A stretch of 64,000 nt of DNA from Kappaphycus alvarezii (GCA_002205965.3 NADL03000739.1:434001-498000), one strand, 5' to 3'; positions 11,901 through 22,109 are shown, numbered from the stretch's first letter. The notes: generated from the letters alone by a model not told the origin. Made by a program: numbers and translations.

Positions 11901-13233
11901 AGAGTCATGAGATATAAGGCTCGACTAGTTGCCAAGGGGTACCTCCAGGAGACGTTCACGACACTTTTGCCCAGTGTTGATTTCCCACTGTAAAGACATG
12001 CCTTACTGTGCAATCAAGAGGGATTACGTCATGAGCAAATGGATGTACGTACAGCTTTCTTCATGGTGCATTGAACGCAGAACTGCACATCAAAGCACCT
12101 GAGGACTCAATCTATGCAAATGAATGAAACTCTCAAACTCTGCGGGGACTCTACGGCCTAAAGCAGTCCCCAAGGCTATGGTACGAGTGGAGCCGTAATG
12201 AAGACTTTGGGTTTCACTCAAACACGCTCAGACCACTTTTATACCGCAGAATCGGTATGGCTCCTGCTGTACGCGATGATTGTCCTCATTGGGCAAAAAT
12301 AGGAGATGTCTCAGGCTAAGAGGAAACTGGAAGCACCTCGACGTGAAGGACATCGGCGCACTTGGCATGTTCTTAGGCACTATGTTAGAGAGATTCTCCT
12401 GGCCTGGCTCTCTCAGGCGCACTACGTGACACAAGTACTCGAACGTTTCAGTATGTCGTCATGCAAGCCAGTCTCTACTCCAATGAGTGAAGGTGCGATG
12501 CGTGAGATTGCATCAGCAAGGAGCTACTGTTGATAGAGGACAATACCAGGAGCTAATTGGTTGTCTCCTGTTTGTCTCCAAGAGGACTCGTCCGGACATC
12601 AGCTGCCGTTTACATTCTTTGTCGTTTTACTTCAGTACCTCTCCAAGTACATTGGGTCGCATTGAAGAGGATTTTGCGGTATTTGCAAGGGACTAAGGCG
12701 TTCGGACTGCGGTTTGAGAGGAAGGAAGAGACCAATCTCAAGGATTACTGTGATTCAAATTGGGCAGGTGATTATGCAGACAGGAAGTGAACCACTGGTA
12801 CTCTGCTTCTGATCGGAAACTCACCCGTCTCATGGAGGACTCTCAAGCAGGGATCTGTTGCCCTCTCTACCCTGAGGCCGAGTTCTGCGCATTAGTGAAT
12901 GCACGAAGTCCGTGATATAGATCAGGCAGCTTCTCTCAGATTTGGACTGCAAGCATACTTGCGCCACTGAAGTACGCGAGGACAATCAGGGTGCAGTTGT
13001 TTGGTCTGACGAAGGTGTCAGGCACGCAAAGCACGTTGCTATTACGCACAATTTTGTCAAAGAGAAGGTGGATGAAGGCATCATTCGCGTGACATACTGA
13101 GCCACAAGTAAGATGACTGCCGACATTCTCACGAAAGCTCTGCCCAAGTTGATGTTCGAGAAACCCGTGACAGTCTCCAAATTCGAGACACCAATGCGTC
13201 TGACGAATAGATCGATCGAGTCGCAAGAGGTAG

Positions 13234-13692
13234 TGCTGAGTACATCAGTTTGTGCGACTCTCTCTCCCATCTGTGTTTTGATTGCTATTCTCCGTTTTGA
13301 TAGTTATTCTGTGCTTTGATACTTATTTTATTGTTGTAATGTATATCAGTGTTGTTGAGTCTCAGTCTTGCTGATGGCATCCCTCGTCCGAATGCGAAAT
13401 CAGCGGGTCTCAGCCGTTGCCAGGTCCGGATTCAGATGGATATTTCGAGGCGGTGGACAGGATTTACCGGAGAGGGAATCAGGTTGAATTGTGGAGAACT
13501 TCAGAGGCCAGCACCGTCTCCTACCACGTTCGTGGCGGTATAGGTCGACGTGAGTAGCTCAGGTTAGGTAGGTATTCTGTGCTACAACTCTCGTGTTTGC
13601 CCAACGTGAGGGTATTTAAATCTAGTCTGAGTGAAGTGTTGGGTACAACTGGTATACCACCAAACACAGAATCAGCAACCCATTCCCAGTCA
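13234..13692 (+). repeat. 3' LTR of the 8.5-13.7 kb Copia element
   Basis: 459 bp, nearly identical to the 5' LTR. It is followed by TTAA, which also precedes the 5' LTR, as a target-site duplication of at least 4 bp. A purine-rich gcaagaggtag lies immediately upstream. Confidence 0.9.
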
Positions 13693-14535
13693 TTAAAGTT
13701 TACAGTCCCAGAGACCTAAAGTGAACGAAAGAAAAGGGGAAGAAAGGCGAAAATGACCACACAGGACACCCGAAGGCTGCTCCGGGAAGTCCGAAAAACT
13801 AAAATACGCTAAGTAATTGCGAAAAGAGTTCTAATTGACCATTTCAAAGCGCCGAAGGCAGCAAATTCTCTCTGTAGCTGCCCATTTGGAATAAAGAAAG
13901 GTTAGAAAAGCTTCTTTTTGAACCCAAGGCACATCTCAGACCGCCTCAGCTGGGCGCGCAAGAAGGCGATGTGGACGATGCGTGATTGAGGCAAAGTCGT
14001 TGTCTCAGATGAAAAAATTTAATCTGGATGGGATAAATGGTCTATAGTGTTACTGGAATGACTGACGAGGGGAGGAAAGACTTCAATTAGTCGTCAGCAA
14101 GAAAGTGGATCAGTCGTGGTTTGAGGGGCGTTTTAAGAGAAGGGAATCCGTAAGAGTGCCATTCTTCGAGGCAAAAAGGACGCACCAAAGTATATAAAGA
14201 TTATGAAGGACTTTTTAATTCCGTTTACAAGCATTTCTCACCAGTTTGGATAAAATTTTCAACAATTTAATGCTTTTATTCATACTGCTCGAGTCACAGA
14301 AGAATTGTTTAAAGATGAAGCTTTCAAGTTGATGTAGTAGCCATCGAGAAGCACCGATCTTAAACCTATTGAAAATGTATGTCGAATGATGGCGCCAACA
14401 GTTTATTGCAATTTACGACAGCTTCAGACTGTTTTGGAGCTTGAGGTCGCGATTGTTGAGGAGCAGACAAAGTTGAATCCTCATATCCTCAAACCATTTT
14501 ATAGTTATGTGAGAGCGATGATTGGATGTCATTGA
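13693..14535 (+). pseudogene. Tc1-type transposase, remaining part (copy 1)
   Basis: Continues the helix-turn-helix interrupted at 8486. Seen: KRGRKAKMTTQDTRRLLREV (linker to the second HTH), NLDGINGL (region of the first catalytic Asp), QQFNAFIH (second catalytic block, with Phe in place of the expected Asp) and STDLKPIENV (third catalytic block, Glu present, 34-residue spacing). Several stops and shifts interrupt it, and the catalytic Asp of the second block is lost, so it is dead. Confidence 0.75.
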
Positions 14536-14599
14536 GGTCCAAGGACAGAAAACAGACCATTAAAAGGTCTTACGTTCTCGTAATTGCAAAAGAAAGGGC

Positions 14600-14778
14600 T
14601 GCTGTTCTATAAGCGGTTCACCCCCAATGGTAGCATATTTTTTAAGATAAAGTTGTTGGATTGGTGCGAAACCTTGCCCGTTTATATACTAAATAGAGAC
14701 GAGATATTTCAGTTCAATCGAAACAATATTTATTGAAATATTGTTTAAAACAGGATGTACTCCAAAAGCATTTCGCGC
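14600..14778 (-). repeat. Right terminal inverted repeat of Tc1-type copy 1
   Basis: Reverse complement partner of 8087-8265; ends at catttcgcgc next to TA. Confidence 0.7.
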
Positions 14779-14833
14779 TATGTAACATTGTGTAAATCGA
14801 TGACCAGGTTAGAGAAAATTTATAATAAAAATA

Positions 14834-16297
14834 GACGCAGCGCTTTTTTTTGGATAATTTGGGATAAAATACTTGGATTTAATTGAAAAATTGGTCAATC
14901 CTTTTTGTTCTAAAAGGCTGTTATTTCCACATAAATCAGATGAATTGAAGTATTTTTTTAAAAATAGTTCAAAAAGGCTACTCTGAAGGGTGAAAAAACT
15001 ATAGCACTAGCTCTTATCATCCTCTTTCTTTTAAAAAAAGCATTTAATGATCTTTAATACATCACTGACGCTCCAGCACATCCAGACAGCAATGATGCAT
15101 GCCGCGAACAAAGGTATTAGATAGGTACTGTCACGTTTTCCCATTCTCGCAAAATTGAGGTTTCGAGCTCGTATTGCTGGTGTATTGGCGCAAACTCCCA
15201 TTGACAGCACGAGCGAGAATCTCCCAGACGTTATCTATCGGGTTCAGGTCGGGGCTTTTAGCGGGCCAGTTATTAACATTCATTTGTTTTCCAGTAAAAC
15301 AATCTTGGGTGACCTTATCTTCATGAATAGAGGCGTTGTCTTGCTGAAAAATGTATCTTTTTGGTGATTATCGTTAAAAAAAGGGAGAAAATGATCCTCT
15401 AAAGTCTTTACGTACTTTGTAGCATTTTGTTTTCCATTGAGAATTGCTAAAGATGAAATACTTTTCTCCGAAAACGCACCCCAAACCATAACTGAACCTC
15501 TACCACCATGTTGCCTGGATAGCAGGGTCTCATCACTTCGAGATCATCCCAGTAGTTTGCGTACCATTGGGTCCGTCTAGGTTGAATTTCTTTTCATCGG
15601 GAATACAACTTGACCCCATTTAACCATGGTCCATACAGCCTTTTACATTGTACAAGAGAGGCGAGCCTGAATATGGGATGTTGAAAGAGTTGTAGCTCTT
15701 CAGGTATGAAGTATCAGAGAGGATCTGCTGGGTGCGGCGCTTTCCAATTGGTAAGTGCATCTCTCTTCTGATCTGGTCAGCTGATTTTTGTCGTCTCGAT
15801 GCTTCTCGGCGAAGATAGCGGAGGTCCTCTGCAGAGGTTTTCGGAGACCCTCCCCCTTTACGTTTTGCGTTGTTGTTCTCCAGGTCATTAAGGAAGTTTT
15901 GGACTGCTTTTTCTGAACTCAGAAGGCTTCTATCCATTTCTCTGATTGCGATTGACTCGGCTGCCCAAGCCTGGACTTTTCCTTGATCGACAAGAGGCAG
16001 TTTTTTCCCTTTTGGTATGTTGATCTCTATGTTGAGCGAACAGTTGTTGAAAGGTGTGAGGGTGGCGTTTGCGGGATGGGAGTATCTATTAAAAAAGCTG
16101 GACACTTGTAGCGATCATTGCGTCTATAGTTTTTTCACGCCCCGGAGTAGCCTTTTTTGAAAAATATTTTTTAAAAATACTTCATTTCATCTGATTTTTT
16201 GTAGCAGTAACAGTATTGTAAAACAAAAAGGATTGACCAATTTTTCAATTAAATCCAAATATTTTATCCCAAGTTATCTAAGAAAAAGCACTGCGTC
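14834..16297 (-). mobile_element. Tc1-type DNA transposon (copy 2), compact
   Basis: 1464 bp with long terminal inverted repeats. The left arm begins GACGCAGCGCTTTTT at 14834 and the right arm ends ...AAAGCACTGCGTC at 16297. Each end is flanked by the TA target duplication (14832-14833, 16298-16299). The arms stay similar for about 175 bp. A single transposase frame lies between them on the minus strand. The element starts 55 bp beyond the end of copy 1 and has a different terminal sequence, so it is a separate family. Confidence 0.88.
15131..16105 (-). pseudogene. Tc1-type transposase (copy 2), DD34D signature
   Basis: About 325 codons, normal for the family. In order: helix-turn-helix SIAIREMDRSLLSSEKAVQN; linker with KRKGGGSPK; a second HTH region ASRRQKSADQIRREM; PDEKKFNLDGPNG with the first catalytic Asp; MVWGAFS; GKQNATKY; QQDNASIH with the second Asp; NWPAKSPDLNPIDNVWE with the third acidic residue. 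The third residue is Asp (PID) at 34-residue spacing, where Tc1 relatives normally have Glu (PIE). At least two frame shifts are needed to read it through, around 15500-15620 and 15345, so this copy is probably inactive. It could be mobilised in trans, since both ends are intact. Confidence 0.85.
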
Positions 16298-16949
16298 TAC
16301 AGTTATTTCGTTTACTGTACTACGTGAAAAAATTATGTACTGTACCTATCCTACAGGCCCCACAAGAGAGTTTCTCCACTCCCTCTTCTTACCCTGACTT
16401 ATTATTCTCTCGATTCTCAATTCGGAAACACCCATTGTTAAATTGGTATATAGCACTTATTATTGATTAAGGTATGATTGAGTGAATCATATTTTGAAAT
16501 CTTTTTGAAATAGCCGGCGGGGTTGTCCGTAATCCTTGATTTAAATGGTCTTCAGAATCGGATATTCCGTAGAGATATTTTAGTAGGTCGATTAATTGGT
16601 TCTCAGGTAATCCAAAGCCTTTGGTTGGTCTTAGGTAAACTTTGCACATCAAAATTTGAGCTAACTGTAGGTATGCGTGTTTCACATCTTAAACCCAGGT
16701 ACTGAAATCGAATTTTGCAGGAAGTTGCGACTAATAAGCGGGTAGAACGCTGACGTATAGTCGTAGCTTCATGCAAAAGATAGTTTTTCGCTTTTTCACT
16801 GTCACCGTGAATTAAAATCCGCTCTTTGTATATCTCTTTGTAAACGCTTTTATTTTTGATTGACACAGCGAATATTCAAGAAAAATTATTACCTTACTTT
16901 GGAATGTCGTCTTTATCGACTATTTTACAGGTATTTGTAGTAATATGGA

Positions 16950-17480
16950 CCCTTAAAGAGACCATACACCAGGTGGTTGGGATTCTAGAAGCAAAGCTTC
17001 TTCGGGAGACCAGTCTACGAGTCCTACACAGCTAAGTGGGTTAGCAGGGTAGGGCGACTGTAGGTCGTGCTCGGAAGGTAGGAGGATGCCCTACGGCCCT
17101 CTGGGAATTTCTCCGGGGTTTGATGGGATGGGAAAAGGGGGTAAAAGAAAGGAAAATAAAAGGGGGAAGGGAAAAAATGAAGGTAAAGGAAAGGGTAGCG
17201 CCCACTACTCCGGCCACACGCAAGACAGATCTAGCTGTAGTGAGCCGGTGCAGCGCTAGGCTTGCCGATCACTAGCTAGGAATCCTAGTTGGTTTCGAAC
17301 TTCCGGACTACTCCGGTCACAGAAGTAAAAACGTAGGCTTTGGATCGGGGGAGTTCGTCTTTGGTTTACTGTGGGGCGGCCAAGGCCGGCGAGCCTAAGT
17401 TGTAAAGGTGCCACCTACAGTGGCACTGTCAGCTAATCAGTTCTACAGTAATTACTAAAATCAAAGGGATAATTAAAGGA
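16950..17480. other. GC-rich insert inside the Copia remnant
   Basis: Composition changes sharply from the AT-rich flanks. It contains a tRNA-like block at 16968-17045 (minus) and a second region near 17225-17325 with a tagctgtagtgagccgg motif and ggtttcgaac, which resemble Pol III A and B boxes. It could be a SINE or a chimeric insert. No coding frame was recognised. Confidence 0.35.
16968..17045 (-). ncRNA. tRNA-like block, possibly the head of a SINE
   Basis: The minus strand contains TAGCTGTGTAGG, which fits the Pol III A-box pattern. It is followed by CTGGTCTCCCGAAGAAGC, like an anticodon arm, and about 35 nt later by CTTCTAGAATCCC, a diverged B box. I could not fold a full four-arm tRNA with paired acceptor ends, so a tRNA pseudogene or tRNA-derived SINE is likelier than a functional tRNA. 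Confidence 0.35.
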
Positions 17481-18120
17481 AAAAGAGGTAATTGCTAGCG
17501 ACCTTACACGTGGGCCTTAGACGTGGTAAGTACACATGGAACTGTACAGGACAGCCTGTCCCTACTGTAGTATATACAGTACGCGCGCGAAAAGTAAGGA
17601 CCCGATTCACACAGTATTTCTCTCAAAATGTTCCTCTATTTCTTTCCTTTTTTTCTTTCAGAAACTCAGTAGAGGTAGATATGGCATCCCGTGGATGTAA
17701 AAATCTATTTAGATAGACTTCAAAGAGTTGAAGATTTTCAGAGTATACGCCATTAAATGATGAATGAAAAGCTTCGATCAGTATTTCATCTGGATCATCA
17801 AAATAAGGTTTTACTTTGGAGCGTTTGTGTTGTACTTTTTCGCCATTTATGTCAATGAAAACCCGTCTCTCTTTAATTTATCGTCATTTTGTAGGGTTCT
17901 TTCCACTTATGTTTGGAATTTTCATGATAGAATAGAACTTTAGGTCCAATTTTGAGTAGATGGGGAGCGGCATTTGGAAGCTGCAAACTCACTGTGGCTG
18001 TAAGTCTGCATTCTGAAGTGATAGTTTCTATCTCACCTCTCGCCATTTGGGCGCTCTCATTCGTTTCGTTTGAGTTGGAAGCTCGCTATTCATGGCCAGA
18101 CCCCTCGGCAAAACGCCAAA

Positions 18121-18555
18121 GACGAGTAAAGATGTAACTAGCCCTTCTGGGTTCACAGTGCCGTTAATAATCTTAACGCCGAGACGAAGAGGAAGTTACA
18201 TTTCAACGTCTGATTCTAAATGGAGAATCTTGCTGTTAAAAAGGATTCTTACTGGATCATTCCAACCTTAGCCTCCAGATAGGTTAAGTTTAATTAAGAA
18301 TTTCAACTATAGGTAGGCTAAGTTAAATTAAATTCTATTTTATCAAATATTTCCACGCTTTGGAAAAGAATTGGCTGCCTTGGGACACCTTCATTATGTT
18401 ATGCTGTTCAGTGAAAATTTTAGTCCAGCACTCTAGAGAAGAGTTCCAGATAGATCACGTACATCGACTGTGTAGGAATACATAATCATCGAAATGCTTA
18501 TGTGCACAGACTATACGAAGCCCAGGATTTTGTCAAGAAGCATAATATAAAGAGC
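18121..18555. other. AT-rich stretch, nothing recognised
   Basis: No open frame of note. A duplicated taggttaagttaaatta-like motif occurs near 18280-18335. Confidence 0.35.
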
Positions 18556-18559
18556 TGTG

Positions 18560-18800
18560 AGGACTCGGGTTTACCGCGTACTTGAAATATATCCACGATA
18601 AGAGCTCCGGGAACATCTGCTCGACCTCCTGCAAAAACGCACTGCGGTGCCCAGGTTGAAGGCGGTTGGAAGGTCAATGGTTAACAGTGCATAATCCACC
18701 GATTCGCTATAAACCTCACAGAGTAGCCGCATAGCGCATCGAAGTTTCGTACTGATCATCAATCCACAGTTGAATGCGTTCAACAAAAAATACGGTAGCA
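18560..18800 (-). mobile_element. LINE reverse transcriptase fragment, probably family B
   Basis: The minus strand encodes MRLLCEVYSESVDYALLTID followed by LPTAFN and, in a shifted frame, VEQMFPELLSWIYF. This matches the DYAL..D..NAFN block (RT motif A) of LINE family A at 27.5 kb in layout but not in detail, so I place it in the second family. Only this part of RT is present. Confidence 0.55.
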
Positions 18801-19740
18801 AATTTGGAGTGATCTGAGGTTTGGTTCAAAGTACTGACATTTGCGGCATTACTTGGATGTTTCCGTAATCAAATCTCGCGTCTCAGGTGTTTCATCTTGT
18901 TTTATTGCTCTGTTAATCAGATTGTATAGCTTTAAGGCAGACAGATGAAAAATGTAAACAGAGGAGCTTTAATTGAGACTTTGTGAACAGGGTTTCAGAA
19001 AATTACACACGACATAAACATGACCATGTTTACGTGTGAGTTCCATAGCCTATCCATATCTTTTGGGACAATTACGTTTTCAACATTGTCAGCAACAAGT
19101 CCAAATCTATCTAAAGCTTCTAGAACATTCAAAAATGTAATAATTGAATCAAATAAATCAGCTTGAGGCGAGATAAAAGCAATATCAGGTCTTAGAATAC
19201 GAATTAGAATATTAAAATACTTGGAAAGATTATATGACAAAAAATTTAAGCAGTTATCGCGTGATCACGTTTGATTATAATCCCAGCTAGGTCTTAATAT
19301 GACTTTTCCTGCGAATTTTCCAATCACTAATTTTTGATCACCAGTGTTGAGACTTGTTCGGTTTTATTTCTTTTAATTGGAGTAATTTGGCGATTTACTG
19401 CTATTCAAACTCAAAATTTCATTTATCTAAACGTTTCTATTCTCCATTTTCCTCTTCTTTCGCGTAAAAGTGACTATTTTTAAGTTTTAGATACGAGGCT
19501 GTTCGCGTTCACTTAAAGTTTGCCTTTGATTAGGGGAACTTCGGTGGGTTTGAATACACCTAGTTAATAAATCTTCGTCATCCAAAAACGGTTGGATCTT
19601 TTCTGAAATTATGACAATAACTCTTCAAGGACATAAATTGAGTCATTTATATACATTCATACATTTTCAGGGTCCAAAATGTCATCATCAGTATAAGTCT
19701 CCAAAAAAACCTGAGAAGCGTGTATTTCGTAATCAACTGA
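18801..19740. other. AT-rich region with one unidentified minus-strand frame
   Basis: The only frame of interest is 18995-19240 on the minus strand, 81 codons, containing RPDIAFISPQADLFDSIITF. I do not recognise it. It may belong to one of the surrounding retroelement remnants. Confidence 0.3.
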
Positions 19741-19890
19741 TTGATCGTCATGATACAGTTCCGTGGAATCAAGGCTGCCTACGAGCATGCCCTTCTCGCA
19801 CCTAAGAACCTGCTTCTACGTGAGCTCGATGCTATCAACTTTCTCTTTCCACGATTGTACTCTGTTATCGATGCCGACTATGACCTGCAA
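19741..19890 (+). CDS. Short coding-like stretch, unidentified
   Basis: About 50 codons beginning MIVMIQFRGIKAAYEHALLA, with C/G-rich third positions unlike the AT-rich DNA before it. It is followed at 19891 by AAG|GTATAC, a possible 5' splice site. It marks the left edge of a GC-rich island that runs to 21.77 kb. I cannot name it. It may be the first exon of a gene or part of the retroelement-like island. Confidence 0.3.
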
Positions 19891-20963
19891 GGTATACTGT
19901 ACTGCTTGGGGGCTGTTTCATTGGGATAACCCGGATCGATGTGGGAAACCTTTATTTTTTTGGTTATTTTCTGACACCCCTCAATCTACAGTTTTTTGGA
20001 CACTATTCGCGTTTCTACGCTACCCCTACGACTACTGTCAGCCGGAGTTCTGCCACCCCCTGTTGGGCCCACAAGGCCCTCAAGGTCCCGTCGGTCCAAT
20101 CCGGGTAGTCTCCACGTGGCATCATCTGATACTGTACTTTTACTGTATTTTAGTTACTTTTAGGCCTGTCCCCCTTTTTACCGCCATTAGGGCACTTTTC
20201 CCTTTTCGCGGCCGAAGGCCAAGTAGTACTTACAGTAGGTATTTCGGTCGTCCCCATCCTTGGGGTAGTAAAGCATCAAGCGGTCGCCTGAGAATTGACC
20301 CCGAACATCGGTATTTTTTCGCCGCCTGCGGGCTCGTCACTTCATCCCTTGATCACCCTCGGCCCGGATATCCGTTCTACAGTCACGGATTACCCGTTAT
20401 CCCCCACGAAGCACTCGCTCTACCACCGCAGCTCCCGCTTTCTAGCGTTTCGCCCCTTTTCCCTCGACCCCACGAAAGTGACTCACACGACGCACCCTTT
20501 GCCCAGCGTGCAGCAGCCCCTCCCTTTCGTGTTCACACGGTCTCTCCGCCTTGTGTACTAAATTTTGGTCTCCCGACCTAGAAGGATCGTCTTGTGACTT
20601 CTCACGTTTCTGTCTGCAGTTTTTTACCGTCTTTTGACTTTTGTCTGTTTTACCTTTTTCTGGTGTTCGTTCACGTTTACGTTTTTCTGTTTACCTTTTT
20701 ATCTTTCCAGTTTTCTGTTTTTCTTTTGATCGGGTTAACCCAGTCTATTCGGTTTATCCAGTTTCTTCATGGTTCGTACCAGGTCCAGCTCTCGTGGCTC
20801 GCAATCTGCGATTCCCCAGGATAGTCCCGCTATCCGTGCGGCTTTTGCCGGTTCAAACCCAATGGACAACGTTCTCCCTGTATCTGCAGTTTCTACCGCT
20901 GCTGTTTTGGCTTCCTTACAGTCCCCGTCACTACGGTGGGTGTGACCAGTTTAATCGGGTCTT

Positions 20964-21767
20964 ATGCGCCCGCTGTCGCAGCTCCGTCAGGGACTCTCCC
21001 CCTTTCCTCTTCCGTACAAAGCGTGTCGAATGGTGTTCCGGGTTTGCCCCCTTGCATGCCTGGTTCAGTCCCACTCGCCACCGGAAATCCGTTACCCCCT
21101 TCCGTGTCGTCGCCGAGTCCGCCTCCGGAATCTGCCACGCGACGTCGCGCTTCTACGTACCTCGGTTCCGCGATTATCAGCGGAGTGTACGCCTCCAGGC
21201 ATCGCACAACCGGCTTACCGGAACACGCTTCTGTTGGAAATACCCCCGCCGCAGCGTCAATCGCCGATCCTTTACTGGGTTATCCGGTCCCCCGAACCGG
21301 CTATTCCGGGATTTACGCCTCCTGTCTACAGTGCTCCAACCGCGACGCCGCGTATGCCAGACGTCTCAGTCGAATCTGTTCGCACGGGAGAACCCTCAGG
21401 TGTGCCGACTTCTGTCCCTTTTCCCACTCCCCTTTCTTTTCCCCTTTCAGGAAATCCCCCTCCGGGATTTCCCCCTTCTGCCTCGAGGCAATCTGCTCTC
21501 CTTACTGGGCCTGTCCCTGTCCTTTCAGTCCCGTTAACGGACCCTGTATGCGCTTTGGAGTCGCGACTATTGCTTTTAGAACAGGAGAACCACCGTCTTC
21601 AGACGAACATGGCCGCTTTACAGCAGAAAGTGTGGGAACAGTCCGCTCTCATTCAGGGATTGACCCCGGTAGTACTCGTTAATCGCGGGATGGCTTCATC
21701 TTCCTCGACGACTTCCCAACCTAGTACTTCATCAACCGTCGACTCTGGTCGACCTCCCAATGTCTAG
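20964..21767 (+). CDS. Proline/serine-rich protein with C-terminal coiled coil, gag-like
   Basis: A 267-codon frame from the ATG at 20964. The last third is best supported: a Pro/Ser-rich region followed by leucine heptads (ALESRLLLLEQENHRLQTNM, then ALQQKV), a coiled coil. This architecture, with a low-complexity region and a helical segment but no enzyme domain, recalls retroelement gag proteins. The 1 kb upstream looks like an untranslated leader. No protease, RT or LTR pair was found, so a host disordered protein is the alternative. Other frames are also open here because the DNA is stop-poor, so the first part of this frame may not be the translated one. If it is a retroelement piece, it is a broken fossil. 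Confidence 0.35.
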   Translation: MRPLSQLRQGLSPFPLPYKACRMVFRVCPLACLVQSHSPPEIRYPLPCRRRVRLRNLPRDVALLRTSVPRLSAECTPPGIAQPAYRNTLLLEIPPPQRQSPILYWVIRSPEPAIPGFTPPVYSAPTATPRMPDVSVESVRTGEPSGVPTSVPFPTPLSFPLSGNPPPGFPPSASRQSALLTGPVPVLSVPLTDPVCALESRLLLLEQENHRLQTNMAALQQKVWEQSALIQGLTPVVLVNRGMASSSSTTSQPSTSSTVDSGRPPNV

Positions 21768-21981
21768 TGGAGTATCCCATGCACTTCTGGAACGCCCCCA
21801 GCATCATCTTGAAAGCAGTCTTTTCTATGGAATCAATCACCGCCACAGTTGCGTAGTCAAGGACTACAAAGTGGTTAACTTCATCTCCATGATCAGTCAT
21901 TCCCATCAGTCTGCAGATTAACACCTGTCCATGCAATCTCGCCAAGCTCTCCGCTTCGTTTGGATTGGAACCTACTTCCAC
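21721..21981 (-). CDS. Unidentified 86-codon minus-strand frame
   Basis: Begins MEVGSNPNEAESLARLHGQV and continues with a mixed, globular-looking composition (VVLDYATVAVIDSIEKT, KMMLGAFQKC). Its 3' end overlaps the gag-like frame by about 45 bp on the opposite strand. It reads like a fragment of a folded protein rather than chance, but I recognise no family. Confidence 0.25.
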   Translation of the reverse strand: MEVGSNPNEAESLARLHGQVLICRLMGMTDHGDEVNHFVVLDYATVAVIDSIEKTAFKMMLGAFQKCMGYSTRHWEVDQSRRLMKY

Positions 21982-21991
21982 CCTGGATAGT

Positions 21992-22109
21992 GTAATACAA
22001 AAATGGTCCTCCCCTCATTTAATACAGGAAATGGTCCTCGCTTCGCGTAATACAGTAAATGGTCCTCCCTTCATGTAATACAGGAAATGGTCCTCCCTTC
22101 GTGTAATCC
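21992..22109 (+). repeat. 28-bp tandem repeat, four copies
   Basis: The unit gtaatacaggaaatggtcct plus cccttcat repeats about four times with small changes (unit length 26-29 bp), then breaks off at gtaatccag. The copies are contiguous without spacers, so this is a minisatellite and not a CRISPR array. Confidence 0.85.

Larger units (their letters stand above)
8487..13692 (+). mobile_element. Copia (Ty1) LTR retrotransposon, broken, young LTRs
   Basis: Flanked by two LTRs (8487-8944 and 13234-13692) that differ at only about ten positions, roughly 98% alike, and by TTAA on both outer sides. Parts in Copia order: gag with a UBN2-like region about 9225-9630; a zinc-knuckle (CFGCNRIGH) about 9820; aspartic protease with LLDSGAPPH about 10120; integrase about 10620-11590; reverse transcriptase about 11740-12700; RNase H with YCDSNWAGDYADRK about 12740-13130. 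A purine-rich tract sits just before the 3' LTR. It is broken, with more than ten breaks. LTR similarity suggests recent insertion. It sits inside a Tc1-type transposase. Confidence 0.9.
8087..14778 (+). mobile_element. Tc1-type DNA transposon (copy 1) split by a Copia element
   Basis: The outer element is defined by inverted ends. The gcgcgaaatgcttttaga side at 8090 and its reverse complement ending near 14778 share a long diverged terminal repeat with TA next to each end. The transposase is in two parts, 8400-8486 and 13693-14535, separated exactly by the Copia element at 8487-13692. Removing the insert in thought leaves about 1.5 kb, the usual Tc1 size. Both ends and the two halves of one transposase support the nesting. 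The precise outer boundary is uncertain by a few bases. Confidence 0.78.
16450..18120 (-). mobile_element. Copia (Ty1) remnant, no LTRs seen
   Basis: Two Copia parts are recognisable on the minus strand in the right order: an integrase C-terminal region at about 17.7-18.1 kb (LPRGLAMNSELPTQTKRM and VLFYHENSKHKWKEP) and a reverse transcriptase segment at about 16.45-16.90 kb (KVYLRPTKGFGLPENQL, LKYLYGISDS). A GC-rich block at about 16.95-17.48 kb lies between them and looks inserted. It is an old, broken fossil with no terminal repeats found. Confidence 0.6.

Noticed and set aside
19763-20581. 272-codon plus-strand frame
   Set aside because: Long only because the DNA is C/T-rich and stop-poor. 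The product is Phe/Pro/His-rich without a domain, and neighbouring frames are similarly open.
21992-22109. Possible CRISPR-like array
   Set aside because: Repeat units are contiguous and imperfect with no spacers, and the DNA is eukaryotic.
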